Assembly: GCA_018816105.1 (NCBI GenBank)
Contig: JAHIWE010000020.1
Location: 1 to 64,000 of the forward strand
Origin: a bacterium
Lineage (GTDB): Bacteria; Campylobacterota; Campylobacteria; Campylobacterales; Arcobacteraceae
Direction: 5' to 3'
Length of the DNA stretch: 64,000 nucleotides
Below the pieces are notes generated by a model. It was not told the origin of the DNA. It saw only the letters and a program-made list of their open reading frames with translations, and made no database searches. Below are positions 8,289 to 18,588 of the stretch, piece by piece (the first letter of the stretch is position 1; each line of letters starts with the position of its first letter). The position numbers and the translations under genes were made by a program.

Positions 8289-9449
8289 ATGAGTGAAGAA
8301 ATATTAATAATAATATCTATTTCATTAATAATATTTACTTCACCATTAGTATCTAAACTTTTAAAATTACCTACAATTCCTGTTGAAATTATGATGGGAG
8401 CAATTGCAGCGTATTTAGCTTTTATTACAGAACATCCAATATTTCACCTTGTTGCTGAATTAGGATTTTTATATTTAATGTTTCTGGCCGGTCTTGAGAT
8501 TGATTTAAAGAAGTTATTATCAATCTCCCCTACGATGCTTAAAAAATCACTTTTGTATAATGCAATTTTATTTTCATCTTCTATTCTTATTACCTTATAC
8601 TTTGACTTAGGAAAGATTTTTATAGTTATACTGCCTTTGATATCTATTGGAGTACTTGCAGCTCTTAAAAAAGAGTATGGTGATACTGAGTGGATAAAAA
8701 TGGCTTTTATTGTAGGTCTTATTGGTGAGATATTATCTATTTTTGCCTTAACTACTGTTTCGGCTGCTTTAGAGTTTGGAGTTGGAGTTGATTTTTATAA
8801 AACTATGACTTTGTTTATACTCTTTTTAGTTGCTATGCTTATGGTTTATAAACTATTTCATAATCTTATTTGGTGGTTTCCTGAGATTAAAAACTATTTA
8901 ATGCCACAAAAAGATCATCAAGAACAAGATATAAGAATCTCTATGGCTATTTTTTTCCTAATGATAACAGTTATGATGTATTTACATCTTGAGATTGCTT
9001 TTGGAGCATTTATTGCAGGGATATTTATTACAACATTCTTTGAAGAGCATAATAAACAACTACCACATAAATTAGAGCATTTTGGTTTTGGTTGGCTTGT
9101 TCCTATATTTTTCATATCAGTTGGTGCATCTTTGGAAATCGAAGCACTATTAGACTGGGATTTGGTTATAAAAGCATTTTTAATCACATTTGCAATGATT
9201 GCTATTCGATTATTAGCTTCATTATTATTTGTAAAAGAAATGGGATGGAATAAATTCTTTATGTTAGGCTTGTCACACTCAATACCATTGACACTATTAA
9301 TTGCAGTATCAACAATAGCTTACAATAATCACTCTATAACACAAGAATACTACTATGCCTTTATTTTGGCTTCGATTTTGGAAGTATTGCTTGTAATGAT
9401 AGTTATTAGAATAATTACGAATTTAGTTTATTTTAGAAATAGTAATTAA
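8289..9449 (+). CDS. Cation:proton antiporter (CPA2, KefB/NhaP-like)
   Basis: An inner-membrane protein of 386 residues with about 12 predicted helices and almost no soluble part. Family features are LPTIPVEIMMGAI near the N-terminus, LMFLAGLEIDLKKL (the (F/L)xxGLEx motif) around residue 65, IAFGAFIAGIF near 240 and FFISVGASLEIEAL near 275. It exchanges Na+ or K+ for H+, but the ion cannot be assigned. There is no RCK/TrkA-N domain, unlike KefB/KefC. Its 3' end overlaps the convergent AMIN gene by 27 bases. Confidence 0.85.
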   Translation: MSEEILIIISISLIIFTSPLVSKLLKLPTIPVEIMMGAIAAYLAFITEHPIFHLVAELGFLYLMFLAGLEIDLKKLLSISPTMLKKSLLYNAILFSSSILITLYFDLGKIFIVILPLISIGVLAALKKEYGDTEWIKMAFIVGLIGEILSIFALTTVSAALEFGVGVDFYKTMTLFILFLVAMLMVYKLFHNLIWWFPEIKNYLMPQKDHQEQDIRISMAIFFLMITVMMYLHLEIAFGAFIAGIFITTFFEEHNKQLPHKLEHFGFGWLVPIFFISVGASLEIEALLDWDLVIKAFLITFAMIAIRLLASLLFVKEMGWNKFFMLGLSHSIPLTLLIAVSTIAYNNHSITQEYYYAFILASILEVLLVMIVIRIITNLVYFRNSN

Positions 9450-10184
9450 ATTATCTTCATATTTTACATCATATTTTGATGGCTTATCAATTAACTCAAT
9501 AGCAACTCTGAAATAACCTTCAGATTTGTGATTACCAACTGCAATTCTTTTGAAGTTTCTTGAGTCTAACTCATCTCTTAATGTTAAGAAGTTGATTTTA
9601 GCTTTGTAGTCAATAATGATTTTATTCTCTTTAGTTACTGAGAACTTTTTCGAAACTTTATAATCAGTATGAATGATTAGTTTATTATCATTAAACTCTA
9701 ATTTAAGAAAAGAAAGTAATTTTTTACTAACTAGTGCATCATCTTCAGCAACATCAGATCTAGGTTTTACATATACAACTTGAGTTGGTTCTGTATTTTG
9801 TGTTTTTGATAACTCTTTTCTTACGATTTCTTTAGTGTTTTGCTCAGCTGTTTTCTTTGTATTTTGTATCATAGAATCAACTTCTTTTTTAGAGTAAGTT
9901 TTAGAAGGATTTGGACCATCTTTAATAAGAGGAACAATTCTTTTTACAGCATCTTCTACTTTATTTTTATTTACATCAGCAGCTGTAGTTTTTGACATTT
10001 TTTCTTGCATTTCTTTTATATATTGTGCTTCTTGTATACTTTCTACAGTTGCAGGTGTTTCATTTAATTCTATGATTTTAGCTGCTTCTTCTTCATATGC
10101 ATTTGTAACTGCAAATGGATTTTCTCTAGCACTTAAATTTATAGATAAAATAATAGTTAATGTAAATAAAAATAAAGTTTTCAT
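9423..10184 (-). CDS. Secreted AMIN-domain protein
   Basis: A 253-residue protein with a clear signal peptide (FLFTLTIILSINLSA, cut before about residue 21). The middle is charged and low in complexity, rich in Lys, Glu and Thr. The last 85 residues (FLKLEFNDNKLIIHTDYKVSKKFSV...ISKIN) form an AMIN-like beta domain, a module that targets periplasmic proteins to the cell wall or septum. The gene overlaps the upstream FtsB-like gene by four bases and lies in the eno cluster, a context that suggests a division or envelope role (inference). Confidence 0.7.
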   Translation of the reverse strand: MKTLFLFTLTIILSINLSARENPFAVTNAYEEEAAKIIELNETPATVESIQEAQYIKEMQEKMSKTTAADVNKNKVEDAVKRIVPLIKDGPNPSKTYSKKEVDSMIQNTKKTAEQNTKEIVRKELSKTQNTEPTQVVYVKPRSDVAEDDALVSKKLLSFLKLEFNDNKLIIHTDYKVSKKFSVTKENKIIIDYKAKINFLTLRDELDSRNFKRIAVGNHKSEGYFRVAIELIDKPSKYDVKYEDNLITISKIN

Positions 10185-10420
10185 TGTTCAGGCTCCAAGT
10201 TTTTTAATTCAAAATACTCTTTTTGTAAATAAGCATTTTCTCTTTGTAATCGAAGAATTTCACCTTCGAGATACTCTTTTTTATATTTCAAAGAATTATA
10301 AACTTGTAAAGAGTTATCTCCAAAGAGAACATTAACAAAATGATAAGAAAAAAATATCGTAATCATTAATGATATAAATGCTATTAATATAAATTTCTTA
10401 TAAGTTGTTAATAATTTCAT
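10181..10420 (-). CDS. FtsB/DivIC-like septum formation protein
   Basis: A 79-residue bitopic membrane protein: short cytoplasmic Lys-containing N-terminus, one helix at about residues 10-30 (FILIAFISLMITIFFSYHFV), then a periplasmic coiled coil with heptad-like spacing (YKKEYLEGEILRLQRENAYLQKEYFEL). This layout and size match FtsB/FtsL-type divisome proteins. It sits 9 bases after eno, an arrangement also known from proteobacterial ftsB loci, and overlaps the AMIN gene. Sequence similarity in this family is low, so the call relies on architecture and context. Confidence 0.7.
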   Translation of the reverse strand: MKLLTTYKKFILIAFISLMITIFFSYHFVNVLFGDNSLQVYNSLKYKKEYLEGEILRLQRENAYLQKEYFELKNLEPEQ

Positions 10421-10429
10421 TGCTTAATA

Positions 10430-11704
<1,275 letters not shown>

Positions 11705-11734
11705 TTAGGTCTCCTATATTTCATAATTTTATAG

Positions 11735-11740
11735 ATTATA
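11735..11740 (-). promoter_or_regulatory. -10 box of eno
   Basis: On the minus strand TTTTAGCTATAATC contains TATAAT at these bases, preceded by a T-rich stretch and TTTTAGC. The same TTAGC-TAWAAT shape recurs before the ankyrin gene. It lies 31 bases upstream of the GTG start, leaving room for the AGGAG site. Confidence 0.55.
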
Positions 11741-11806
11741 GCTAAAATAAATTTGTTATTTGCTTTTGTAGTTTTAAGAGTGGTTTTTTTTGAGAGTTTT
11801 TTTGAT

Positions 11807-11833
11807 AAAAGGGAATAGGTATTCCCTTTTTTT
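11807..11833. terminator. Rho-independent terminator of recA (bidirectional shape)
   Basis: Near-perfect palindrome AAAAGGGAATA-GG-TATTCCCTTTT, with T runs on both sides. It lies about 20 bases past the recA stop and upstream of eno, both on the minus strand, so it should separate the two transcription units. Confidence 0.8.
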
Positions 11834-11854
11834 AGTTAGTTTTATTCTAAATTT

Positions 11855-12904
11855 CTATTCTTCGATTTCTGCTTCATCTTCAAGATCATCAGAAGTACTA
11901 CTTATTAAAGCATCGTTGATTCCCATTGATTCTAGAATTTTTCTTTCAATTTCTTTTGCTATTTCTGGATTGTCTTTTAAGAATACTTTTGAGTTTTCTC
12001 TTCCTTGTCCAATTTTAGAATCTCCATAAGAGAACCAAGCACCAGCTTTATCAACAATATCAAGTTTAACACCATAATCAACTAATTCACCAGTTTTAGA
12101 AATACCTTCACCAAACATAATATCAAATTCAGCTAATTTAAATGGAGCTGCAACTTTATTTTTTACAACTTTTACTTTTACTCTATTACCAATTGAATTT
12201 TCACCTTGTTTAAGTGTAGCAATTCTTCTAATATCAAGTCTTACAGATGAGTAGAATTTAAGTGCATTTCCACCTGTTGTAGTTTCAGGACTTCCGTATC
12301 CTGTCATTCCAATTTTCATTCTTATTTGGTTAATGAAAATTACTGTACAGTTCATTTTATTTAATAAACCAGTGATTTTTCTTAATGCTTTACTCATAAG
12401 TCTAGCTTGAACACCAACTTGTTGGTCATCCATATCTCCATCAATTTCTACTTTTGGAGTAAGAGCAGCAACTGAGTCAATTACAACTAAATCAACAGCA
12501 CCTGATCTAATAACAGTTTCTAAAATCTCTAAAGCTTGCTCACCAAAATCAGGTTGAGAAACAAGTAAATTATCAGTATCTACTCCTAATCTTTTTGCAT
12601 ATCCAACATCTAAAGCGTGTTCAGCATCAATAAATGCACAAACACCACCAGATTTTTGACATTCTGCAATAGCATGTAATGTTAAAGTAGTTTTACCAGA
12701 AGATTCAGGTCCATAGATTTCTATAACTCTTCCTTTTGGAAGACCACCAACACCAAGTGCTAAATCAAGTCCTAAAGAACCTGTACTAATAGTTTCAGTA
12801 GGAACTACAACTTTATCTCCCAGTCGGATAAGTGTACCCTTACCAAATGTTTTATCAATTTGCTTAATTGCTAACTCTAAAGATTTTTTTTGATTGTCAT
12901 CCAT
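11855..12904 (-). CDS. recA: Recombinase A
   Basis: Strand-exchange ATPase for homologous recombination and the SOS response. The Walker A motif GPESSGKT is at residues 65-72; the Walker B region [11 protein letters not shown], the L1/L2 loops with ALRKITGLL and [16 protein letters not shown], and the C-terminal domain follow. The tail [12 protein letters not shown] is acidic, as usual. At 349 aa the length is normal. AGGA lies seven bases before ATG. No LexA-like box was recognised upstream. Confidence 0.97.
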   Translation of the reverse strand: MDDNQKKSLELAIKQIDKTFGKGTLIRLGDKVVVPTETISTGSLGLDLALGVGGLPKGRVIEIYGPESSGKTTLTLHAIAECQKSGGVCAFIDAEHALDVGYAKRLGVDTDNLLVSQPDFGEQALEILETVIRSGAVDLVVIDSVAALTPKVEIDGDMDDQQVGVQARLMSKALRKITGLLNKMNCTVIFINQIRMKIGMTGYGSPETTTGGNALKFYSSVRLDIRRIATLKQGENSIGNRVKVKVVKNKVAAPFKLAEFDIMFGEGISKTGELVDYGVKLDIVDKAGAWFSYGDSKIGQGRENSKVFLKDNPEIAKEIERKILESMGINDALISSTSDDLEDEAEIEE

Positions 12905-12942
12905 GTTACTTCCTATATTTGTTTGTTCTTATTTATGTTGGA

Positions 12943-12948
12943 ATTTTA
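12943..12948 (-). promoter_or_regulatory. -10 box of recA
   Basis: On the minus strand TGCTAAAATTCC gives TAAAAT with an extended TGn just upstream, 38 bases before the ATG. No convincing -35 hexamer, as expected for campylobacterotal sigma-70 promoters. Confidence 0.55.
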
Positions 12949-12996
12949 GCAGATTTTTTATGAAGGATAGATTTTTATTACAAATTGTAATGTTTT

Positions 12997-13197
12997 TTAT
13001 TCTTTAACTTCTTTTTCTATTTTTTCAATAGTCTCAATAGTTTTAATATGGGCATTTACTCTTTTTTTCATAGTGTATGATTTAATGTGTTTTGCAAGAA
13101 TCTTTGTATATTTTTTATAGTTTCTAGAATTTTTTTCAAATAATGCTAATTTTTTTTGAATTTTTGTAATATCTTCTGGTATTGAATTGTTTTGCAT
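12997..13197 (-). CDS. Small basic hypothetical protein
   Basis: A 66-residue, Lys-rich, apparently all-helical protein (IQKKLALFEKNSRNYKKYTK, then IKTIETIEKIEKEVKE). No motif is recognised. It has no membrane segment or signal. The ribosome-binding site is weak (TTAGGT about ten bases upstream). It is divergent from neuB, with 65 bases between them. Length and composition are consistent with a real small gene conserved near recA, but I cannot test this. Confidence 0.45.
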   Translation of the reverse strand: MQNNSIPEDITKIQKKLALFEKNSRNYKKYTKILAKHIKSYTMKKRVNAHIKTIETIEKIEKEVKE

Positions 13198-13230
13198 AAA
13201 GAAACCTAATTTTTAGTTAATCTAAGTTAT

Positions 13231-13236
13231 TATAAC
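13231..13236 (+). promoter_or_regulatory. Candidate -10 box for the glycan operon
   Basis: TATAAC within TTATTATAACTAC, 26 bases before the neuB ATG, in the only sizeable gap upstream of the long plus-strand operon. No other promoter-like gap is obvious until 17977-18036. Confidence 0.4.
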
Positions 13237-13262
13237 TACATAATTATTAAAAAAGATTTAGC

Positions 13263-14303
13263 ATGAATGAAATAGTAATAGAAAATCGAAAAATTGGATT
13301 AGATTATCCACCTTTAGTGATTGTTGAAATTGGAATTAACCATGAAGGAAGTTTAAAAACAGCATTTGAAATGGTTGATGCTGCGTGGAAATCTGGTGCT
13401 GAAATTATTAAACATCAAACACATGTTGTAGAAGATGAAATGAGTAAAGAAGCAAAAAAAGTAATCCCAGGTAATTCTTCTGTCTCTATTTATGAAATCA
13501 TGGAAAGATGTGCTTTAAATGAAGAAGATGAAATTAGTCTAAAACAGTATGTTGAGTCAAAAGGAATGATTTTTTTAAGTACTCCTTTTTCAAGAGCAGC
13601 GGCTAATAGATTAGAACGAATGGGAGTCTCTTCTTATAAAATTGGATCAGGTGAATGTAATAATTATCCTTTGATAGAACACATTGCTTCTTTTGGTAAG
13701 CCAATGATTGTAAGTACTGGAATGAATAATATTGAATCTATTAAAAAAACAGTAGAAATACTTGAAAAATATAATGTACCCTATGCCTTGTTACATACAA
13801 CTAATCTTTATCCTACTCCAATTCATCTTGTTAGATTGGGCGCTATGCAAGAACTACAAAAAGAATTTCCAAATGCAATAATAGGTTTATCTGACCATAC
13901 AACATCAAATAGAGCATGTTTCGCCGCAACTGCATTAGGTGCTTGTATTTTAGAAAGACATTTTACAGATAAAATGGATAGACCTGGTCCTGATATAATT
14001 AATTCAATGGATCCAATTGCTTTAAAAGAGTTAATAATAGGAAGTAGTGAAATTGCTCTTATGCGAGGTGGAAAAAAAGAAGCAGCAATAGAGGAGCAAG
14101 TTACAATTGATTTTGCTTTTGCAACTGTTGTTTCAATAAAATCTATTAAAAAAGGTGAAATACTTACAAAAGATAATATTTGGGTTAAAAGGCCAGGTAC
14201 GGGGCCCATAAAAGCTGAATATTATTCTTCTTTACTTGGAAAAATAGTGAATAGAGATATAAGTGATGATGAACATATATCTTGGACAGATATAAATGAA
14301 TAA
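13263..14303 (+). CDS. neuB: N-acetylneuraminate synthase (NeuB1-like)
   Basis: Condenses N-acetylmannosamine with phosphoenolpyruvate to give sialic acid (Neu5Ac). The TIM-barrel domain shows [57 protein letters not shown] and GLSDHT; the C-terminal SAF antifreeze-like domain covers about residues 285-345 ([19 protein letters not shown]). The HQTH-VEDEMS pattern and overall sequence read like C. jejuni NeuB1 (from memory) rather than PseI or LegI, and the neighbouring NeuC and NeuA fit that. A legionaminate role is less likely but not excluded. It heads the 26-kb glycan operon and overlaps neuC by 8 bases. Confidence 0.87.
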   Translation: MNEIVIENRKIGLDYPPLVIVEIGINHEGSLKTAFEMVDAAWKSGAEIIKHQTHVVEDEMSKEAKKVIPGNSSVSIYEIMERCALNEEDEISLKQYVESKGMIFLSTPFSRAAANRLERMGVSSYKIGSGECNNYPLIEHIASFGKPMIVSTGMNNIESIKKTVEILEKYNVPYALLHTTNLYPTPIHLVRLGAMQELQKEFPNAIIGLSDHTTSNRACFAATALGACILERHFTDKMDRPGPDIINSMDPIALKELIIGSSEIALMRGGKKEAAIEEQVTIDFAFATVVSIKSIKKGEILTKDNIWVKRPGTGPIKAEYYSSLLGKIVNRDISDDEHISWTDINE

Positions 14304-15426
14304 AAAGAAAATAGTTTTTCTAACTGGTACTAGAGCAGATTTTGGAAAAATAAAATCATTAATAAAAATAACACAAGAATCTGATATATTTGACGTTCAT
14401 ATTTTTGTTACTGGAATGCATATGATAAGCAAATATGGTAAAACAATTATTGAAATTGAGAAATCTGGTTTTAAAAATATTTACCCTTTCATAAATCATG
14501 ATGATATTATTCATATGGATAGAAACTTAGCCAAAACAATTGAAGGATTTTCTCATTATATAGGTGAAATAAAACCAAATTTAATAATTGTTCATGGAGA
14601 TAGAATAGAAGCTATGGCAGGAGCAATTGTAGGAAGTTTAAATAACGTATTAGTTGCTCATATAGAAGGAGGTGAACTTTCAGGTACAATTGATGAACTT
14701 ATAAGACACTCTATTTCAAAACTTTCTCATATTCATTTAACATCTAATGAAGAGGCAAAAAAACGTTTGATTCAAATGGGAGAAGAAGAAAGTAGTGTTT
14801 TCACAATAGGAAGTCCAGATCTTGATGTTATGAATTCAAAAAAATTACCATCTTTAGATTTTGTAAAAAATTATTATGAAATCTCTTTTGATAAGTATGC
14901 TATTTTGATGTTTCATCCTGTAACAACTGAAGTTGACAAGATAAAAGAGCAAGTTAAAACTTTAGTAGATTCTATTTTAGAAAGCAATATGAATTATATA
15001 ATAATATATCCAAATAATGATTTGGGTTCTAATATAATTTTAGATGAATATGAGCGATTTAAAAATAGTAAAAGAATTAAAATTTTTCCTTCACTACGAT
15101 TTGAATATTTTTTAGTTTTATTAAAAAATGCAAAATTTATAATTGGAAATTCAAGTGCAGGAATTAGAGAAGCACCGTACTACGAGATACCTACAATTAA
15201 TATTGGAAATAGACAGAAAAATAGAAGCTTATCTAAAAACATATTGAATATTGATTTTGAGAAAGTGCTGATTTTAAATGGTATAGAAAAAGTATTAACT
15301 CTTGGAAAAATGAAAAAAGATATTGATTTTGGAGATGGAAATAGTGATAAAAAATTTCTAAAATTATTAAAAAGTGAACTTTTTTGGGAAATATCTAATC
15401 AAAAACAATTTAGAGATTTAATTTGA
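14296..15426 (+). CDS. neuC: UDP-N-acetylglucosamine 2-epimerase, hydrolysing (NeuC)
   Basis: Converts UDP-GlcNAc to ManNAc plus UDP, feeding NeuB. GT-B-like epimerase of 376 residues with [14 protein letters not shown] at the N-terminus, [44 protein letters not shown] and [13 protein letters not shown] in the UDP-binding half. These match NeuC1-type enzymes well. It overlaps neuB by 8 bases and neuA by 4, so the three are made together. UDP-specific NeuC rather than a GDP-sugar route supports Neu5Ac as the product (inference). Confidence 0.88.
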   Translation: MNKKKIVFLTGTRADFGKIKSLIKITQESDIFDVHIFVTGMHMISKYGKTIIEIEKSGFKNIYPFINHDDIIHMDRNLAKTIEGFSHYIGEIKPNLIIVHGDRIEAMAGAIVGSLNNVLVAHIEGGELSGTIDELIRHSISKLSHIHLTSNEEAKKRLIQMGEEESSVFTIGSPDLDVMNSKKLPSLDFVKNYYEISFDKYAILMFHPVTTEVDKIKEQVKTLVDSILESNMNYIIIYPNNDLGSNIILDEYERFKNSKRIKIFPSLRFEYFLVLLKNAKFIIGNSSAGIREAPYYEIPTINIGNRQKNRSLSKNILNIDFEKVLILNGIEKVLTLGKMKKDIDFGDGNSDKKFLKLLKSELFWEISNQKQFRDLI

Positions 15427-16106
15427 AAGTATTATCTATTATTCCAGCAAGGGGTGGTTCAAAAAGTATTCCTAAAAAAAATATAGTTGATTTATTAGGA
15501 AAACCACTTATCTCGTGGACTATTGAAGCCTCATTAAATTCTAAATATATAAGTAAAACTATTGTTTCTTCAGATGACAATGAAATTTTAGAGATATCAA
15601 AAAAATACGGAGCTACTCCATATAAAAGAGATGTTAATTTATCAGGTGATTATATTAAAACGGAACCAGTTTTATTAGATGTTATTAATAATTTAGAAGA
15701 AGAGTATGATTTTTTAATATTATTACAAGCTACCTCTCCTTTACGTAATTTTGAACATATAGATGCTGCTTTTGAAAAGTTTTTTGAAAGTAATAATGAA
15801 GCATTGATTAGTGTTTATGAGCCTGATCATTCTCCTTTTAAGGCTTTTACAGTTGAGAATAATGGCGTTTTAAAAGGTATTGTTAATGATGAATATCCCT
15901 TTTCTCCTAGACAACTTTTGCCTAAAGCTTATTATCCAAATGGAGCAATATATATTATAAATATTAATACTTTTTTAAAAAATAAAAGTTTGTTTATTTC
16001 TAAAAATACAGGATTTTATATTATGGATAAAAATAGTAGTAAAGATATTGATAGTTATATTGAATTGCAAGAAGTTGAAGAGATTTTAATGAGTAGGAGT
16101 TTTTAG
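15423..16106 (+). CDS. neuA: CMP-N-acylneuraminate cytidylyltransferase
   Basis: Activates the nonulosonic acid with CTP to the CMP-sugar used by transferases. The 227-residue protein begins with SIIPARGGSKSIPKKN, the nucleotide-binding signature, and continues with LLGKPLISWTIEAS, VSSDDNEI, LLQATSPLR and YYPNGAIYI. It lacks the C-terminal esterase-like domain of E. coli NeuA. TTG start overlapping the neuC stop by four bases. Completes the neuB-neuC-neuA set. Confidence 0.88.
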   Translation: MKVLSIIPARGGSKSIPKKNIVDLLGKPLISWTIEASLNSKYISKTIVSSDDNEILEISKKYGATPYKRDVNLSGDYIKTEPVLLDVINNLEEEYDFLILLQATSPLRNFEHIDAAFEKFFESNNEALISVYEPDHSPFKAFTVENNGVLKGIVNDEYPFSPRQLLPKAYYPNGAIYIININTFLKNKSLFISKNTGFYIMDKNSSKDIDSYIELQEVEEILMSRSF

Positions 16107-16107
16107 T

Positions 16108-17976
16108 ATGGATGATTTTAATGATATAGTTAGCGATGTTTTAATCAATTGTAAAATAAATTTAGAAAATAAAATATTAAATAATGAATCCATATTGGGA
16201 CTTTATTATATAAAACAGTATTTATATGAAGAAAATACCTTATCAAATAAAAATCAATTTTTAATAAATGAATTGATTAATATAATCAATAAGTCTACTT
16301 ATATGAACTATTTTTTTAAAGATATAAAATTTAGTATATTTTTAACACTATTAAAAACTCTTCAAAATATTAAATTAGAAGATATTTATAAAAAAGATTT
16401 TTTTAAAGTTTATGTTGTTTTTGATGATTTTGTAAATATTTATGAAAATAAAGATTTAATACAAATGATGTTTCCTCAAGATAAGTTGAGTGAATATTTA
16501 AAATTTATGTATGAAGTTATTATGGAAGATAAAGATTTCTTCAAAAGAACTTTACTTGAAAAAGAAAAAATTATTTATAAGTTTCATTCTTTGACTGTTT
16601 CTTTTTATGAAAGAAATATCCAAGCTTTTAAAGAATTATTCTCTTATCTTTACGAATTATTTGAAAGAGCAATAAAATTAGATGATGAAGACTTTGTTTT
16701 ATTCCTTTATACTCCTTTACAATTTTCATGGAATGCTGTTTCAACAACACAAGAAGAATTTAAATATTTTAATGAAAAAGTAGAAAAAAAACTTGAAACA
16801 TATATTAAAGAAAGTATGATTAAGAAATATGAATTAAAGCCCATATCTAAAAATTATAAAGAAAAAAAAGTTATTAAAGTTGCATTTCTACAAGAAAGAT
16901 TGATTAATTATTCAATTTATAAAGTGTTATATTCCTTATTAAGTGCTTTAAAAAAACAAGATAATGATAAATATGAATTTATAATATTAGATTTGAATTT
17001 TCAACAATTTGGTGGTTCTGATAATGAAACTGTTAATGAAATAAAGAATTTAGGATATGAATATATAGATTGTCATACTGAAACAATAGGTAAAAGAACA
17101 CCTTTCTTTTCTTATAGTGAGAAATGTATTAAGTTAAGAGAATTAATTATTAATGAAGATATTGATATTTTAGTAGGAATGCATTCTCAGCCAGAATATA
17201 ATTTTTTATTTACTACAAGAACAGCTCCTTTACAAATATATTGGAGTCATGGTAATTTTATGTATGATATTAAAAATATAGATAAAAAAATAAAACATGG
17301 CGATTTTTTGATTAATGAAATTATTTATGATAAATATAAATATTTACAATTTGGAGATGTTGTGGATAAAAAATATTTAGATCCTTTTATTGATAAAAAT
17401 GTGATTGAAGTAGAAAAATTAAAATACCCAAAAAATTCATTAATAATAGGAACTATAGGAAGATTGTCTAAAATTAATTCAGATGAATATATAAATATCA
17501 TAGATGAGATTTTAGAAAAAAATGAAAATGTAATATATATTGCAGCAGGAAGTGGTGATATAGATTCTATAAAACTTAAAATTAATAAATCTACTTTAAA
17601 TCGTTGGTATTTCTGTGGTGAAGTTAATGCTCATCTTTATGGGCATATTATTGATATTTGGCCTAATACTTTTCCAAATCCACAAGGTTTGTCAACTTTA
17701 GAATTTATGGCAAAGGGAAAACCTGTATTAACAATGAAAAATAATTTCCATGATTTTGAAGTTCAAGAAAAATATAATCAGCAAAGAACAGATAAATTTA
17801 AAGACTTTAAAATGAATACAGTGAATATTCACGAATACAAAAGAAGTTTAGAACTATTAATACAAAATAAAGAAGCAAGAGAAGTGATTGGAAAAATAAT
17901 TCTTGAATCAATTGAAAAAAACTATTTTGATTCATCTTCAAGTATAAGAAGATTTATAGAAATTTTAGAGGAATAA
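16108..17976 (+). CDS. Large GT-B-type glycosyltransferase with helical N-terminal region
   Basis: A 622-residue cytoplasmic protein. The first 240 residues are helical, charged and of no family I recognise. The C-terminal half (about 250-622) has a GT-B layout: VAFLQERLINYSIYKVLYSLL, DILVGMHSQPEYNFLFTTRTAPLQIYW in the region where O-GlcNAc-transferase-like proteins and GT4 enzymes resemble each other, IIGTIGRLSKINSD at the second Rossmann start, and FPNPQGLSTLEFMAKGKPVLT as the donor loop. It lies one base after neuA with GTAGGAG as ribosome-binding site, making it a candidate sialyltransferase of a non-classical type; that role is inference only. Confidence 0.65.
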   Translation: MDDFNDIVSDVLINCKINLENKILNNESILGLYYIKQYLYEENTLSNKNQFLINELINIINKSTYMNYFFKDIKFSIFLTLLKTLQNIKLEDIYKKDFFKVYVVFDDFVNIYENKDLIQMMFPQDKLSEYLKFMYEVIMEDKDFFKRTLLEKEKIIYKFHSLTVSFYERNIQAFKELFSYLYELFERAIKLDDEDFVLFLYTPLQFSWNAVSTTQEEFKYFNEKVEKKLETYIKESMIKKYELKPISKNYKEKKVIKVAFLQERLINYSIYKVLYSLLSALKKQDNDKYEFIILDLNFQQFGGSDNETVNEIKNLGYEYIDCHTETIGKRTPFFSYSEKCIKLRELIINEDIDILVGMHSQPEYNFLFTTRTAPLQIYWSHGNFMYDIKNIDKKIKHGDFLINEIIYDKYKYLQFGDVVDKKYLDPFIDKNVIEVEKLKYPKNSLIIGTIGRLSKINSDEYINIIDEILEKNENVIYIAAGSGDIDSIKLKINKSTLNRWYFCGEVNAHLYGHIIDIWPNTFPNPQGLSTLEFMAKGKPVLTMKNNFHDFEVQEKYNQQRTDKFKDFKMNTVNIHEYKRSLELLIQNKEAREVIGKIILESIEKNYFDSSSSIRRFIEILEE

Positions 17977-17978
17977 AA

Positions 17979-18035
17979 ATGAAAATTATTGTTTTATGTA
18001 CTAAAAGTAAATGTATAAAATGGGATAGGTTTTAA
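17979..18035 (+). CDS. 18-codon ORF between two operon genes, possible gene remnant
   Basis: ATG preceded by GAGGAAT at an ideal distance, encoding MKIIVLCTKSKCIKWDRF and then TAA, one base before the next ATG. It fills the only gap larger than 25 bases in the operon. It could be a leader peptide, a translation bridge, or the 5' end left after a deletion. No family match is possible at this length. Confidence 0.3.
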   Translation: MKIIVLCTKSKCIKWDRF

Positions 18036-18036
18036 A

Positions 18037-18588
18037 ATGAAATTAATTGATACACCAATAAAAGGTTTAAGAATATTAGAACCTGTTGTTTTAAACGATA
18101 ATAGAGGAAGCTTCACAAAAATATTTAATATGGATTTTTTTAGAGATAATTTAATAGATTTTGAAATTAAAGAGTCTTTTTTTAATGTATCAAATAAAGA
18201 TGTAATTAGAGGTATGCATTTTCAATTACCACCTTTTGAACATGCTAAGGTTGTGTATGTTCCAAAGGGAAAAGTATTAGATGTAGTTTTAGATTTAAGA
18301 AAAGGGTCTTCTACTTATGGAAAATATTACTCAATGGAATTATCTTCTTTAAATTCAAAAGTATTAATAATTCCAAAAGGATTAGCCCATGGATTTAAGT
18401 CTTTAGAAGATAATACTTGTGTAGTTTATTTGCAGAGTTCTTGTTATAATATTTCATGTGATAAGGCTATTAAATATGATTCTTTTGGATTTGATTGGAA
18501 TTGTTTAAATCCTATATTGTCTCAAAGAGATTTAATTTCTGATAATTTTGACGATTTTGATAGTCCATTTATATATAAAGAAATTTAA
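18037..18588 (+). CDS. RmlC/RfbC-family sugar 3,5- or 5-epimerase
   Basis: Cupin epimerase for nucleotide-bound 4-keto-6-deoxy sugars, 183 residues. Conserved elements are IKGLRILEPVVLNDNRGSFTKIF, VIRGMHFQLPPFEHAKVVYV with the catalytic His, VLDVVLDLRKGSSTYGKY, and IPKGLAHGFKSLED. Next to an RfbH dehydrase and an SDR reductase it more likely acts as the C5 epimerase of a CDP-3,6-dideoxyhexose route (ascarylose type) than in dTDP-rhamnose synthesis, because rmlA, rmlB and rmlD are absent here. The stop overlaps the next ATG by one base. Confidence 0.8.
   Translation: MKLIDTPIKGLRILEPVVLNDNRGSFTKIFNMDFFRDNLIDFEIKESFFNVSNKDVIRGMHFQLPPFEHAKVVYVPKGKVLDVVLDLRKGSSTYGKYYSMELSSLNSKVLIIPKGLAHGFKSLEDNTCVVYLQSSCYNISCDKAIKYDSFGFDWNCLNPILSQRDLISDNFDDFDSPFIYKEI

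Noticed and set aside
13263..14303. NeuB as legionaminate or pseudaminate synthase (LegI/PseI)
   Set aside because: The motif pattern and the neuC partner favour the Neu5Ac type, and no LegB, LegC, PseB, PseC, PseG or PseH gene is in the window. Not formally excluded.
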